A stretch of 60,856 nucleotides of DNA from Roseovarius nitratireducens (GCF_002925845.1 NZ_PDNI01000037.1:1-60856); one strand, 5' to 3'; shown: positions 34,126-43,050, numbered from the stretch's first letter. Notes: generated by a model from the letters alone, not told the origin. Made by a program: numbers and translations.

Positions 34126-35094
34126 TTAGCGATACTTCGACGGCGGCTGGCCGTATTCCGCGCGGTAGGCGCGCGAGAAATGCGAGGAACTGGCAAAGCC
34201 GGTGGCGAGCGCGACCTCGGTCAGCGAGAACGCCGAATTGCGCAACAGGTTGCGCGCCTTGTCGAGCCGCAGGCGGCGGTAATAGCCATGGGTGGTCTGG
34301 CCCAGATGCTGCCGGAACAACCGGTTGAGTTGTCGCGGGGAGAGCCGGGCAATCTGCGCCAAATGCGGCAGGCTGAGCGGATCGGCGATATTGCCTTCCA
34401 TCGCCTCGACTGCGTCGAGGATCGCCGCGCTTTGCGTGCCGACACGCTCCACCAAGCCGGAGCGTTGCGGGCCGGTCGGCGGACGGATCTCGGTATGCAT
34501 GAACCAGTCGCTGACCTCGCGGGCGAAGGCGCGACCGTGATGCGCAGCGATCAGCGCGTGCATCATGTCCATCGGCGCGGTGCCGCCCGCGCAGGTCATC
34601 CGGTCGCGGTCGATGACATAGAGCGTGCGTTCGATGCGCAGGTCCGGCGCGACCTCGGCCAGGGCGGCGGCATATTCCCAATGCACGGTCATCCGCCTGC
34701 CACCCATCAGCCCGGCGCGCGCCAGGATGATCGGCCCGCCCGAGACACCACCCAGCACCATGCCCGCCCGCGCCTGACGCGACAGCCACGGGGTCAGGGC
34801 GCGCGCCGGATAGGTCGCCGGATCGCCCCCCGCCACGAGAAAGAGATGATCGAGATGCAGATCGTCAGCGAGCCCAGCCTCGGGCATGACCTGCGCTGCG
34901 CCGGAACTGCACACCGGGTCGCAGGTCGGGGCGATATGGATCACCTCGTAGAGCGTGCGCCCGGCCAGCAGGTTGGCGGCGCGCAGCGGCTCGACCGTGG
35001 CGGCGTGCGACATCAGCGCGAATCCGGGGATTGGCAGGATGCCGATTCGATGCGGGTCGGGGGCTTGTCTGGATGGTTTGTCCATATTTGTCAT
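34126..35094 (-). CDS. GlxA-type AraC family regulator, divergent from mgdA
   Basis: A 322-residue protein with an N-terminal DJ-1/PfpI-like sensor domain (about 17-180) and a C-terminal AraC helix-turn-helix pair (about 220-320: PLSLPHLAQIARLSPRQLNR, then SLTEVALATGFASSSHFSRA). The usual nucleophile Cys of DJ-1 enzymes is Ser here (GGVSGG), so it is a sensor, not an enzyme. GbdR, CdhR and SouR, which sense dimethylglycine, carnitine and sarcosine, belong to this family. It is divergent from mgdA with an 78-bp gap. The start is uncertain: ATG at 35094 lies inside a palindrome, while ATG at 35085 lies just past it. Confidence 0.85.
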   Translation of the reverse strand: MTNMDKPSRQAPDPHRIGILPIPGFALMSHAATVEPLRAANLLAGRTLYEVIHIAPTCDPVCSSGAAQVMPEAGLADDLHLDHLFLVAGGDPATYPARALTPWLSRQARAGMVLGGVSGGPIILARAGLMGGRRMTVHWEYAAALAEVAPDLRIERTLYVIDRDRMTCAGGTAPMDMMHALIAAHHGRAFAREVSDWFMHTEIRPPTGPQRSGLVERVGTQSAAILDAVEAMEGNIADPLSLPHLAQIARLSPRQLNRLFRQHLGQTTHGYYRRLRLDKARNLLRNSAFSLTEVALATGFASSSHFSRAYRAEYGQPPSKYR

Positions 35095-35103
35095 TTAAAT
35101 GAC
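35090..35103. promoter_or_regulatory. Palindrome GTCATTTAAATGAC in the regulator/mgdA gap
   Basis: A perfect 14-bp palindrome overlaps the first possible start codon of the GlxA-type gene and lies about 70 bp before mgdA. It is a candidate operator for the divergent promoters. If it is a site for this regulator, the true start is probably at 35085. Confidence 0.4.
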
Positions 35104-35172
35104 TGTACAAGGCAAGTATAGCCCCCAAAGATCGGCCATGATCGCACCAGAGTGAGCCACAGGACAGAGCCG

Positions 35173-36423
35173 ATGCGCTATTCCGCCTTCAAGATCCTCC
35201 GCGAGGGACTGACCGGCAACAAGGGTTGGACACCCGTCTGGCGCGACCCCGACCCGAAACCCGAGTATGATATCGTCATCATCGGTGGCGGCGGGCATGG
35301 TCTTGCCACGGCCTATTATCTCGCCAAGGAATTCGGCCTGCGCAATATCGCGGTGCTGGAAAAGGGCTGGATCGGGTCGGGCAATGTTGGACGCAACACC
35401 ACGATCATCCGCTCCAACTACATGCTGCCGGGGAACGAGCCGTTCTACGAGATGTCGCTCAAGCTGTGGGAGGGGCTGGAGCAGGATTTCAATTACAACG
35501 CGATGGTCAGCCAACGCTCGATCCTGAACCTGTTTCATTCGGACGCGCAGCGCGATGCCTTCGTGCGCCGTGCCAACGCGATGTTTCTGGCAGGCGCCGA
35601 TGCGGAACTGGCCGATGCCGATCAGCTGCGCGCCGAACTGCCGTTTCTCGATTTCGACAATGCCCGCTTCCCGATCAAGGGCGGGCTTTTCCAGCGGCGC
35701 GGCGGCACGGTGCGGCATGACGCGGTGGCCTGGGGCTATGCGCGCGGTGCCGGTTCGCGCGGCGTCGACATCATCCAGAATTGCGAGGTCACCGGGTTCG
35801 ACATCGAAAACGGCAAATGTCGGGGCGTCGAGACGACACGCGGGGCCATCCGCGCGCGCAAGGTGGCGGTCTGCGTCGCGGGCTCCTCCGGCCGGGTGAT
35901 GGCCTTGGCGGGGATGCGCCTGCCCATTGAATCCCACGTTCTGCAGGCCTTCGTCACCGAGGGGCTGAAGCCGGTGCTGCCGGGCGTCATCACCTTCGGG
36001 GCCGGGCACTTTTATGTCAGCCAGTCGGACAAGGGCGGGCTGGTCTTTGGCGGCGATATCGACGGCTACAATTCCTACGCGCAGCGCGGCAACCTGCCGG
36101 TGGTCGAGGACGTGGCCGAAGGTGGCATGGCGATCATGCCGATGATCGGGCGCGCGCGGCTGTTGCGCAGCTGGGGCGGGATCATGGACATGTCGATGGA
36201 CGGCTCTCCCTTCATCGACCGCACCCATATCGACGGTCTCTATTTCAACGGCGGCTGGTGTTACGGCGGCTTCAAGGCGACCCCGGCGAGCGGCCTGTGC
36301 TACGCGCACCTGCTGGCCAAGGACGCGCCGCACCCGGTGGCCACGGAAATGCGCCTCGACCGCTTCGCGCGCGGGCATCTGATCGACGAAAAGGGCATGG
36401 GCAACCAGCCCAACCTGCATTGA
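35173..36423 (+). CDS. mgdA: N-methylglutamate dehydrogenase subunit A (sarcosine oxidase beta-like)
   Basis: A 416-residue FAD/FMN oxidoreductase. The dinucleotide motif IIGGGGHGLATAYYLAKE starts near residue 40. WIGSGNVGRNTTIIRSNYM is the signature of heterotetrameric sarcosine oxidase beta chains, and RRGGTVRHDAVAWGYARG includes the His that carries covalent FMN in that family. It oxidises an N-methyl amine, here most likely N-methylglutamate to glutamate plus a C1 unit. The start at 35173 after AGGACAGAG gives the usual MRYSAFKILREGL. The operon is mgdA-B-C-D (order beta, delta, alpha, gamma). Sarcosine as substrate cannot be excluded. Confidence 0.85.
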   Translation: MRYSAFKILREGLTGNKGWTPVWRDPDPKPEYDIVIIGGGGHGLATAYYLAKEFGLRNIAVLEKGWIGSGNVGRNTTIIRSNYMLPGNEPFYEMSLKLWEGLEQDFNYNAMVSQRSILNLFHSDAQRDAFVRRANAMFLAGADAELADADQLRAELPFLDFDNARFPIKGGLFQRRGGTVRHDAVAWGYARGAGSRGVDIIQNCEVTGFDIENGKCRGVETTRGAIRARKVAVCVAGSSGRVMALAGMRLPIESHVLQAFVTEGLKPVLPGVITFGAGHFYVSQSDKGGLVFGGDIDGYNSYAQRGNLPVVEDVAEGGMAIMPMIGRARLLRSWGGIMDMSMDGSPFIDRTHIDGLYFNGGWCYGGFKATPASGLCYAHLLAKDAPHPVATEMRLDRFARGHLIDEKGMGNQPNLH

Positions 36424-36490
36424 GGGCGCGCGCCATGCTTCATCTTGCCAAAAATATCCAAATGACCCCGCACGCTACGGAGGCGACTCC

Positions 36491-36778
36491 ATGATCATCA
36501 ATCACCCGCTTCTGGGCCCGCGCGACGCCGCCGAGTTCGTCTACCTGGGCGATGCCGCCCTGATCGACCGGCCCGACTGGCAGGCGGCGGAGGCTGCCGA
36601 GGCATTTCACGCCTATGGCTATCTGCGCGACAATCCGGCGGGCGCGCATCAGGAACTATGGTATCACGAGCAGGGCGACCGGTCCTGGCTGGTGGTGACG
36701 CGTGACACGGTGAGCCACGAGATCACACAGGTCGAACTGGCCCGCGACGTGGCCCGCGCACGGGGGCGCAGCCGATGA
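36491..36778 (+). CDS. mgdB: N-methylglutamate dehydrogenase subunit B (sarcosine oxidase delta-like, no zinc cysteines)
   Basis: A 95-residue small subunit. The pattern LGPRDAAEFVYLGDA and WYHEQGDRSWLVVTRDTVSHEI matches sarcosine oxidase delta chains. In classical SoxD three Cys and one His bind zinc (CxxC near the N-terminus and HxxGC later). Here the protein has no cysteine at all; only the His is kept, with Asp where the third Cys should be. This suits an enzyme of the NMG branch better than a true sarcosine oxidase. It overlaps mgdC by 4 bp. Confidence 0.82.
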   Translation: MIINHPLLGPRDAAEFVYLGDAALIDRPDWQAAEAAEAFHAYGYLRDNPAGAHQELWYHEQGDRSWLVVTRDTVSHEITQVELARDVARARGRSR

Positions 36779-39708
36779 GCCAGGTCAACCGTATCAAGGG
36801 CGGGCTGATCGACCCCGCGACAGAGATCACGTTTACCTTCAACGGCAAGGCGATGCAGGGCCATCCGGGCGACACGCTGGCCTCGGCGCTATTGGCCAAC
36901 GGGCAGCGGCTGGTGGGGCGATCGTTCAAGTATCACCGCCCGCGCGGCATCTTTACCGCCGGGTCGGAAGAGCCCAATGCGCTGGTGGAATTGCGCAAGG
37001 GGGCCACGCAAGAGCCCAACACCCGCGCCACGGTGACCGAATTGTTCGACGGGCTGGAGGCGCGCAGCCAGAACCATCGCGGCTCGCTCGAGTTCGACCT
37101 GATGGCGGTGACGGACCTGCTGTCGCCGTTCCTGTCGGCGGGGTTCTATTACAAGACCTTCATGTGGCCGCGCGCCTTTTGGGAAAAGCTCTACGAGCCT
37201 GCGATCCGCGCCTCTGCCGGTCTGGGGCGGTTGTCGATGGAGGAGGACCCGGACCGCTACGACAAGGGCTACCTGCATTGCGATCTGCTGGTGATCGGCG
37301 CCGGACCTGCCGGGCTCATGGCGGCGCGCACGGCGGCGCGCGCGGGTGCCCGGGTGATCCTCGCGGACGAGGATTTCGTCATGGGCGGGCGGCTCAACGC
37401 CGAGACGCTGGAGGTGGACGGGAAGCCCGGTTCCGATTGGGCCGTCGGTGTCGTGGCCGAACTGGCGGCGATGGCGAACGTGCGCCTGATGCCGCGCAGC
37501 ACGGTCTACGGGGCCTACGATCACGGTGTTTACGGCGTGCTGGAACGCTGCACCGATCATCTGGCGACAAGCGGCGGCAAGCCCCGGCAGGTGCTGTGGC
37601 GCGTCTATGCGCGGCACGCGGTGCTGGCGGCGGGCGCGACCGAACGCCCCGTGGCCTTTGGCAACAACGACCGGCCCGGCGTGATGCTGGCAGGCGCGGT
37701 GCGCGCCTATGCCAATCGCTGGGGCGTGGCACCGGGGCGGCGCGTGGCGGTCTTTACCAATAATGACGACGGCTGGCGCACCGCCGCCGATCTGGTGGCC
37801 AAGGGGATCGAGGTGCCCGCCGTGATCGACACGCGCGACGCGCCCGCCGTCTGCGATGTGCCCGGTGCGCGGCATGTCCGGGGGGCTGCGGTGATGGACA
37901 CGCGCGGGCGCAAGGGGCTGCGGCAGATCACGCTCACCGACGGGCAGATGATCGACGCCGATTGCCTCGCCGTGTCGGGCGGCTGGAACCCCAATTTGCA
38001 CCTGACCTGCCATCAGCGAGGGCGGCCCGAATGGCGCGACGATCTGGCGGCCTTCGTGCCCGGGCGCGAACTGCCGCCCGGCATGGTAGTGGCGGGCGCG
38101 GCCAACGGGGCGATGACGCTGGCAGCGGCATTGCGCGAGGGGTGCGCGGTGGCCGAGACTCTGGGCTATGCTGACAAGAGCGATCTGCCCCGCGCCGAGG
38201 ACGAGCCGCGCGACTGTGCGCCGGTGTGGCATGTGCCCCAAAGCCGGGCGCGCGCCTGGCTCGACTTGCAGAACGACGTGACCGTCAAGGACGTGAAGCA
38301 GGCACATCAGGAGGGCTTTCGCGCGGTCGAGCATCTCAAGCGCTACACCACGCTAGGCATGGCCACCGATCAGGGTAAGACGGCAAATATCCCCGCGCTT
38401 GCGATCATGGCAGAATGCACCGGCCGGACCATCCCCGAGACCGGAACAACGATTTTTCGCCCGCCCTATACGCCGGTGCCCATCGGCGCGCTGGCGGGCC
38501 GTGCGCGGGGCCGCGCGTTTCGGCCCTATCGCCTAACGCCGTCGCACCGCTGGGCCGAGGCGCATGGCGCGACCTTCGTCGAGGTGGGCAACTGGCTGCG
38601 CGCGCAATGGTTCGCGCGCGACGGTGAGCAGGGGTGGCGCGATTCGGTTGATCGCGAGGTGCTGATGACGCGTGGGTCGGTGGGGATCTGCGACGTGACC
38701 ACGCTGGGCAAGATCGACATTCAGGGGCGCGACGCGGGGGAGTTCCTGAACCGGGTCTATTGCAACGGGTTCGCCACGCTGGCGGTGGGCAAGGTTCGCT
38801 ATGGTCTGATGCTGCGCGAGGACGGGATCGCCTATGACGATGGCACCACCGCGCGGATGGGTGAGAATCACTACGTGATGACCACCACCACCGCCAATGC
38901 CGTCACGGTGTTCCGGCGGCTGGAATTCGCGCGGCAATGCCTGTGGCCCGATCTGGATGTGCATCTGATTTCCACCACCGATGGCTGGGCGCAATTTGCC
39001 GTCGCCGGGCCGAATGCGCGCAAGCTGTTGCGCAAGGTGGTGGATACCGAACATGACCTCTCGAACGAGGCGTTTCCCTTCATGGGGTGCGGTGAGGTCA
39101 CGGTCTGCGGCGGGATGCCCGCGCGGCTGTTCCGGATCTCCTTTTCCGGGGAATTGGCCTATGAGGTCGCGGTCCCCGCGCGGTTTGGCAACGCGATGAT
39201 GGGCGTGCTGATGGAGGCGGGGCGCGAGTTCGACGCCGTGCCCTATGGCACCGAGGCGCTGGGCGTGATGCGCATCGAGAAGGGGCATGCGGCGGGCAAT
39301 GAGCTCAATGGTCAGACCACGGCCCATAACCTCGGGATGGGGCGGATGGTCAGCCGCAAGAAGGATTGCATCGGCAACGTGCTGTCGCAACGGCCCGAGA
39401 TGCTGCGCGACGATGCGGTGAAGCTGGTGGGGCTCCGGCCCGTGGACCGCGCGACCGGCCTGATCTCCGGGTCGCATTTCATCGGGCAGGGGGACGCGGC
39501 GACGATGGAGAACGATCAGGGCTGGATGTCCTCAGTCGCCTATTCGCCGAGCCTCGAGCATTCCATCGGGCTGGGCTTTCTCAAGCGGGGCGACGCGCGG
39601 ATGGGGGAAATCCTGCGCGCGGTCAGCCCGGTGCATGGCAGGGAGATGGAGGTCGAGGTGGTCTCGGCGCATTTCATCGACCCGGACGGGGAGCGGTTGC
39701 GTGGCTGA
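36775..39708 (+). CDS. mgdC: N-methylglutamate dehydrogenase subunit C (sarcosine oxidase alpha-like)
   Basis: A 977-residue large subunit. A ferredoxin-like N-terminal domain (about 1-110; SFKYHRPRGIFTAGSEEPNA) precedes a pyridine-nucleotide/FAD domain with VIGAGPAGLMAARTAARAGA near residue 175. The NADase-like middle follows, and then a C-terminal GcvT-like folate-binding domain (about 600-977; DVTTLGKIDIQGRDAGEFLN, GCGEVTVCGG). The folate domain would accept the C1 unit on tetrahydrofolate. It overlaps mgdB and mgdD. No glyA, purU or folD gene is adjacent, in contrast to many true sox operons. Confidence 0.87.
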   Translation: MSQVNRIKGGLIDPATEITFTFNGKAMQGHPGDTLASALLANGQRLVGRSFKYHRPRGIFTAGSEEPNALVELRKGATQEPNTRATVTELFDGLEARSQNHRGSLEFDLMAVTDLLSPFLSAGFYYKTFMWPRAFWEKLYEPAIRASAGLGRLSMEEDPDRYDKGYLHCDLLVIGAGPAGLMAARTAARAGARVILADEDFVMGGRLNAETLEVDGKPGSDWAVGVVAELAAMANVRLMPRSTVYGAYDHGVYGVLERCTDHLATSGGKPRQVLWRVYARHAVLAAGATERPVAFGNNDRPGVMLAGAVRAYANRWGVAPGRRVAVFTNNDDGWRTAADLVAKGIEVPAVIDTRDAPAVCDVPGARHVRGAAVMDTRGRKGLRQITLTDGQMIDADCLAVSGGWNPNLHLTCHQRGRPEWRDDLAAFVPGRELPPGMVVAGAANGAMTLAAALREGCAVAETLGYADKSDLPRAEDEPRDCAPVWHVPQSRARAWLDLQNDVTVKDVKQAHQEGFRAVEHLKRYTTLGMATDQGKTANIPALAIMAECTGRTIPETGTTIFRPPYTPVPIGALAGRARGRAFRPYRLTPSHRWAEAHGATFVEVGNWLRAQWFARDGEQGWRDSVDREVLMTRGSVGICDVTTLGKIDIQGRDAGEFLNRVYCNGFATLAVGKVRYGLMLREDGIAYDDGTTARMGENHYVMTTTTANAVTVFRRLEFARQCLWPDLDVHLISTTDGWAQFAVAGPNARKLLRKVVDTEHDLSNEAFPFMGCGEVTVCGGMPARLFRISFSGELAYEVAVPARFGNAMMGVLMEAGREFDAVPYGTEALGVMRIEKGHAAGNELNGQTTAHNLGMGRMVSRKKDCIGNVLSQRPEMLRDDAVKLVGLRPVDRATGLISGSHFIGQGDAATMENDQGWMSSVAYSPSLEHSIGLGFLKRGDARMGEILRAVSPVHGREMEVEVVSAHFIDPDGERLRG

Positions 39709-40273
39709 GTATACCTTGCAGGCAGAGCCGCCGCTGGCGGGCGCGGAGATGGAAATTGCGGGCGTGCGACTCTGGGCACCAGCCGATCTGGCGCTGGTGT
39801 CGCTGGCCCTGCCGCTGGGCGGTGAGGATGCCGCGCTCATGGCGATCAGGGCTGCCTATGGTGCGGGACTGCCCGAGATTGGCCGGTCCGTTGTCGCCGA
39901 TGACGGCACGCGCCTTGTCCGGCTGTCCGCGGATCTGGCCTTCGCGCTTTTCACCCATGCGACGCCTGATGCCGAGCACGTTGTGGCGGACCGGCTGAAC
40001 GGCGCGGTCTATACCACCGATCAGACCGATGTCTGGGTGGCACTGGCCCTGTCGGGCCCGAATACACGGCGCGCGCTGGAGCGGATTTGCCCGATCGACC
40101 TGCACAGGCAGGTCTTTGCCGTGGATCACGCCGCTCGCACGGTGATGGAACACCTGGGCGTCTTGATCCTGCGCACAGGGGAGGATGACTACCTGCTCCT
40201 GTCGGCGAGTTCCTCGGCCAAATCCTTCCTGCACGCGGTTGAGGTGTCGCTGACAAATGTTAACCAAACATAA
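39701..40273 (+). CDS. mgdD: N-methylglutamate dehydrogenase subunit D (sarcosine oxidase gamma-like)
   Basis: A 190-residue GcvT/YgfZ-like subunit. It starts at GTG inside the end of mgdC (8-bp overlap), preceded by GGGGAGCGG; an earlier in-frame ATG would add 22 Arg-rich residues. DVWVALALSGPNTRRALERI is the conserved core of gamma subunits. It is the last gene of the operon; the second GlxA-type regulator begins 53 bp later in the same direction. Confidence 0.82.
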   Translation: MAEYTLQAEPPLAGAEMEIAGVRLWAPADLALVSLALPLGGEDAALMAIRAAYGAGLPEIGRSVVADDGTRLVRLSADLAFALFTHATPDAEHVVADRLNGAVYTTDQTDVWVALALSGPNTRRALERICPIDLHRQVFAVDHAARTVMEHLGVLILRTGEDDYLLLSASSSAKSFLHAVEVSLTNVNQT

Positions 40274-40326
40274 GCAGCAAACGGAATTCAGGGCTATTTG
40301 CGTTAAAGAGCAAAGGAAGAAAGCGG

Positions 40327-41322
40327 ATGTTTCTTGAAAACCTTGACGCTGACCGTCCCGCCGCGCCCGGACCTTTTCAGATGAAACGCAGCCTGTCAGG
40401 AGATTTCGTTTTTCTCAGCCAGGATCCCAGTATGGCTTTCGCCGCCGAGGCCTGCATCGACGTTCTGCGCTCGGCCAACCGCCTGCTGGGGCTGGACAGC
40501 TATCGCTGGACCCACCTGCGCGGGGCCAACGCTCTTGCCAGCGGGTTCACCTGCACCCCCGATCAAACACTGGTGCTGGTCGGGGGCATTGAAACCGCCT
40601 GGCGGCCCGATGACGCGCATCTGCGCGACCTGCGTAGCAGCATCCGCAACGCCGCGCGACTCTGCCTTGTGGGGTCCGCCGTGTTTGTGCCCCTGGCCGC
40701 TGGTGTGACGGGGGCCAAGCAACTGTCGGTCCACCCTAATTTTAGCGCCGGAATCGAGGAAACCTGCCCCTCCGTGGATCTGGCCGAAACCGCTACCTGC
40801 CACCACAAGGCGGTCAGCAGCGCGATCAGTCCCGTCGCCGCGATCCGCATGATGGTCGAACTCGTCGGGGCCCGCGATGGCGAGTTTACCCGCACCACTC
40901 TGTTACGCTATCTCGGCCTAAGTGACCCAGAGACGGAAACCATCACCGGTGAGTATTGGCGCTACAAGCGCATGGCGCAGGGCGACAGCGTGATCAGCGA
41001 CGTATTGCAGATCATGCTCGATCATCTGGAGGATACGCTGACCGTTAGCCAGATCGCTGAGATCCTCGATGTCAGCCCGCGCAAACTGGAACGCGGCTTT
41101 CGCGACCTATTGCGTCAGACCCCGCTCAGGGTCTACCGCGACCTGCGGCTGGACCGGGCCCGCTGCTTGATGCAGCAAACTGCCTTAGCGATGAATGAAA
41201 TCGCGGTCGCCTGCGGGTTTTCCAACGTGACGCTGATGAAAAAATGGTTCGTCGAGAAATACGGCGAATTGCCCGATCAGGTACGCCTGCAAGCCTTTTG
41301 CGGGCCTCAGGTTGTTGATTGA
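40327..41322 (+). CDS. Second GlxA-type AraC regulator, C-terminus fused to IS end
   Basis: A 331-residue protein with a DJ-1-like sensor domain (about 20-195) and AraC helix-turn-helix domain (about 230-325: TLTVSQIAEILDVSPRKLER, then MNEIAVACGFSNVTLMKKWF). It follows mgdD with AAAGGAAGAAAG as ribosome-binding site and may be cotranscribed. The last codons and the stop (Val-Val-Asp-stop) lie in GTTGTTGATTGACACTGAGA, the left inverted repeat of the IS21 element. The native C-terminal tail has therefore been replaced, though both helix-turn-helix units look complete. Confidence 0.8.
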   Translation: MFLENLDADRPAAPGPFQMKRSLSGDFVFLSQDPSMAFAAEACIDVLRSANRLLGLDSYRWTHLRGANALASGFTCTPDQTLVLVGGIETAWRPDDAHLRDLRSSIRNAARLCLVGSAVFVPLAAGVTGAKQLSVHPNFSAGIEETCPSVDLAETATCHHKAVSSAISPVAAIRMMVELVGARDGEFTRTTLLRYLGLSDPETETITGEYWRYKRMAQGDSVISDVLQIMLDHLEDTLTVSQIAEILDVSPRKLERGFRDLLRQTPLRVYRDLRLDRARCLMQQTALAMNEIAVACGFSNVTLMKKWFVEKYGELPDQVRLQAFCGPQVVD

Positions 41323-41583
41323 CACTGAGACTTGATGGGGTGGATATCCCCTCGCGACGGCATCGCAATGGTTCGAGGCACAACGCGGCCGCGATGACCG
41401 GGGAAATAGTGTGGCCCGTTTCAGGGGGCCGGACAGGCTCAAGCTTCGGCGAGATCCTGTCTTGGTCGCAGAGATCCTGCCTTTCAGCTCTGCGCCAGCC
41501 AGCAGTTCCTTGGAAATTGTCATCGTCCTTGCTCCTCTCAGGAAGCATGGACCAGATCACAGATACCCAGAAAATCAGACACT

Positions 41584-42114
41584 CTCCCAGCAAGCTTCGC
41601 GAACCGCCCCATCAGCCTGCACGTTTACCCCGAACGATTGGTGATCGTAGCCGAAGGGCACGTGGTCTGCACACATGAACGCATCATTGAACGGTCGCAC
41701 CGGCAACCTGGCCGCGTCATCTATGACTGGCGACATTACCTTGCTGTGGTACAGCGCAAGCCGGGCGCACTTCGTAACGGCGCCCCGTTTGTCGACATGC
41801 CGGAGGCATTCTGCCAGTTGCAAGATCAGATGCTGCGCAAGCCCGGCGGCGATCGCGAGGTGGTCGAGGTCCTGTCCCTGGTCCTGCATCACGATGAACA
41901 GGCCGTGCTTTGCGCCGTGGAAATGGCGCTGGAGGCGGGCGTGCCAACCAAGACGCATGTGTTGAACCTGCTTCACAGGCTGGTGGATGGCACACCGACC
42001 GACCAGCCCGACGTGAGCCCGCCTGCAGCCCTCTCCTTGAGCAAGGAACCCGAGGCCAATGTCGCGCGGTATGATGGGCTGCGCAGCGAGGAAGGAACGC
42101 GCCATGCGTCATGA
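41584..42114 (+). pseudogene. C-terminal fragment of IS21 transposase IstA
   Basis: An open frame of about 175 codons without a proper start reads FANRPISLHVYPERLVIVAE, RVIYDWRHYLAVVQRKPGAL and AVEMALEAGVPTKTHVLNLL, the C-terminal region of IstA proteins. The helix-turn-helix and DDE core are missing. Its stop overlaps the istB start, as in intact IS21 elements. Confidence 0.8.
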
Positions 42115-42894
42115 TCCCGCCGGAGCCGCCATTGTCATCATGCTGCGCAGCCTAAAAATGCCGGGCATGGCGCAGGCCGTGCATGACCTGATGGAACAAG
42201 GTGCCCTGCGTTCGAGGCCGCGGTGCCGATGTTGTCCCAGCTGCTCAAGGCCGAAATGGCCGAACGCGAGGTGCGCTCCATTGCCTATCACATGAAGGCC
42301 GCGCGTTTCCCGGCCTACAAAGACGTCTCCGGATTCGACTTCGCCGCCAGCGAAGTCCGTGAAGCTCTCGTGCGCCAACTTCATCGTTGCGAGTTCATGG
42401 ACGCCGCCGAGAACGTGGTCCTGATCGGTGGCCCTGGAACAGGGAAATCCCATGTTGCCACCGCCCTTGGAATCCAGACAATCGAGCATCACCGCAAACG
42501 CGTTCGTTTCTTCTCGACGGTCGAACTGGTCAATGCGCTGGAGCAGGAAAAAGCACAGGGAAAGGCTGGAAAGATTGCCGAGACGCTGGTCAAAACCGAC
42601 CTCGTGATCCTCGATGAGCTCGGATACCTGCCGTTCAGTGCCTCAGGCGGAGCGCTGCTGTTCCATCTGCTCAGCAAGCTCTACGAGCGCACCAGCGTCA
42701 TCATCACCACCAACTTGAGCTTCAGCGAATGGGCCAGCGTGTTCGGCGATGCGAAAATGACCACCGCGCTGCTCGATCGCCTCACCCATCGTTGCCACAT
42801 TCTGGAGACCGGCAATGACAGCTATCGGTTCAAGGCCAGTTCTGAGATTGCGAAAAAGAAGAGGAAGGAGACAACAACATTGACGCCATCATGA
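42104..42894 (+). pseudogene. IS21 helper ATPase IstB, frameshifted
   Basis: The N-terminus (RHDPAGAAIVIMLRSLKMPG) starts at 42104, and the frame is lost near 42205, within GGTGCCCTGCGTTCGAGG. The second frame then gives the rest, with Walker [10 protein letters not shown], Walker [13 protein letters not shown] and sensor TTNLSFSEW. One indel has broken an otherwise well-kept gene. Confidence 0.82.
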
Positions 42895-42998
42895 CGCACA
42901 GAACATAATAACTGGGTGGGTCAAGTCTCGGTGACAATGCCGGGTCAGATCTCAGTGACAATCAACAACTTGACTCAACTCGAAAATCAACCCATTCT

Positions 42999-43014
42999 TT
43001 GAATGAACATTCAA
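42999..43014. promoter_or_regulatory. Palindromic operator TTGAATG-AA-CATTCAA (site 1)
   Basis: A perfect inverted repeat 110 bp before the small cupin gene. Its half sites match 43035-43050 and 58568-58583. BetI-type TetR proteins bind similar repeats (from memory, TTGAAC/GTTCAA), and such a gene lies at 53700. Confidence 0.6.
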
Positions 43015-43034
43015 TTGATGAACAGAAAATTATA

Positions 43035-43050
43035 TTGAATAGTCATTCAG
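43035..43050. promoter_or_regulatory. Palindromic operator TTGAAT-AGTC-ATTCAG (site 2)
   Basis: A second copy, one base off perfect, centred 36 bp from site 1 and 75 bp before the cupin start. Two sites on about the same face of the helix suggest cooperative binding. Confidence 0.55.

Larger units (their letters stand above)
41311..42969 (+). mobile_element. IS21-family element, decayed
   Basis: The left end GTTGTTGATTGACACTGAGA (41311-41330) is the reverse complement of the right end at 42950-42969 with one mismatch. Extra internal copies (TCAAGTCTCGGTGACA, 42921-42936) are usual for IS21. Length is 1659 bp, against about 2.1-2.6 kb for intact members. istA is reduced to its last third and istB carries a frameshift. 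Between 41336 and 41580 lies unrelated DNA whose minus strand opens MTISKELLAG after a good ribosome-binding site at 41523, perhaps an IS256 transposase start; this is uncertain. No target duplication is visible. Confidence 0.75.

Noticed and set aside
35173-40273. Annotation as a true soxBDAG sarcosine oxidase operon
   Set aside because: Subunit order and domains fit, but the delta subunit lacks the zinc cysteines, no folate-pathway genes (glyA, purU, folD) are adjacent, and gmaS and mgsABC lie in the same locus. N-methylglutamate dehydrogenase is the better call, though not proven.
41185-41523. Possible IS256 transposase start inside the IS21 element
   Set aside because: Only the first eight residues (MTISKELL) resemble that family and the rest does not follow. 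Kept as a remark in the IS21 entry only.
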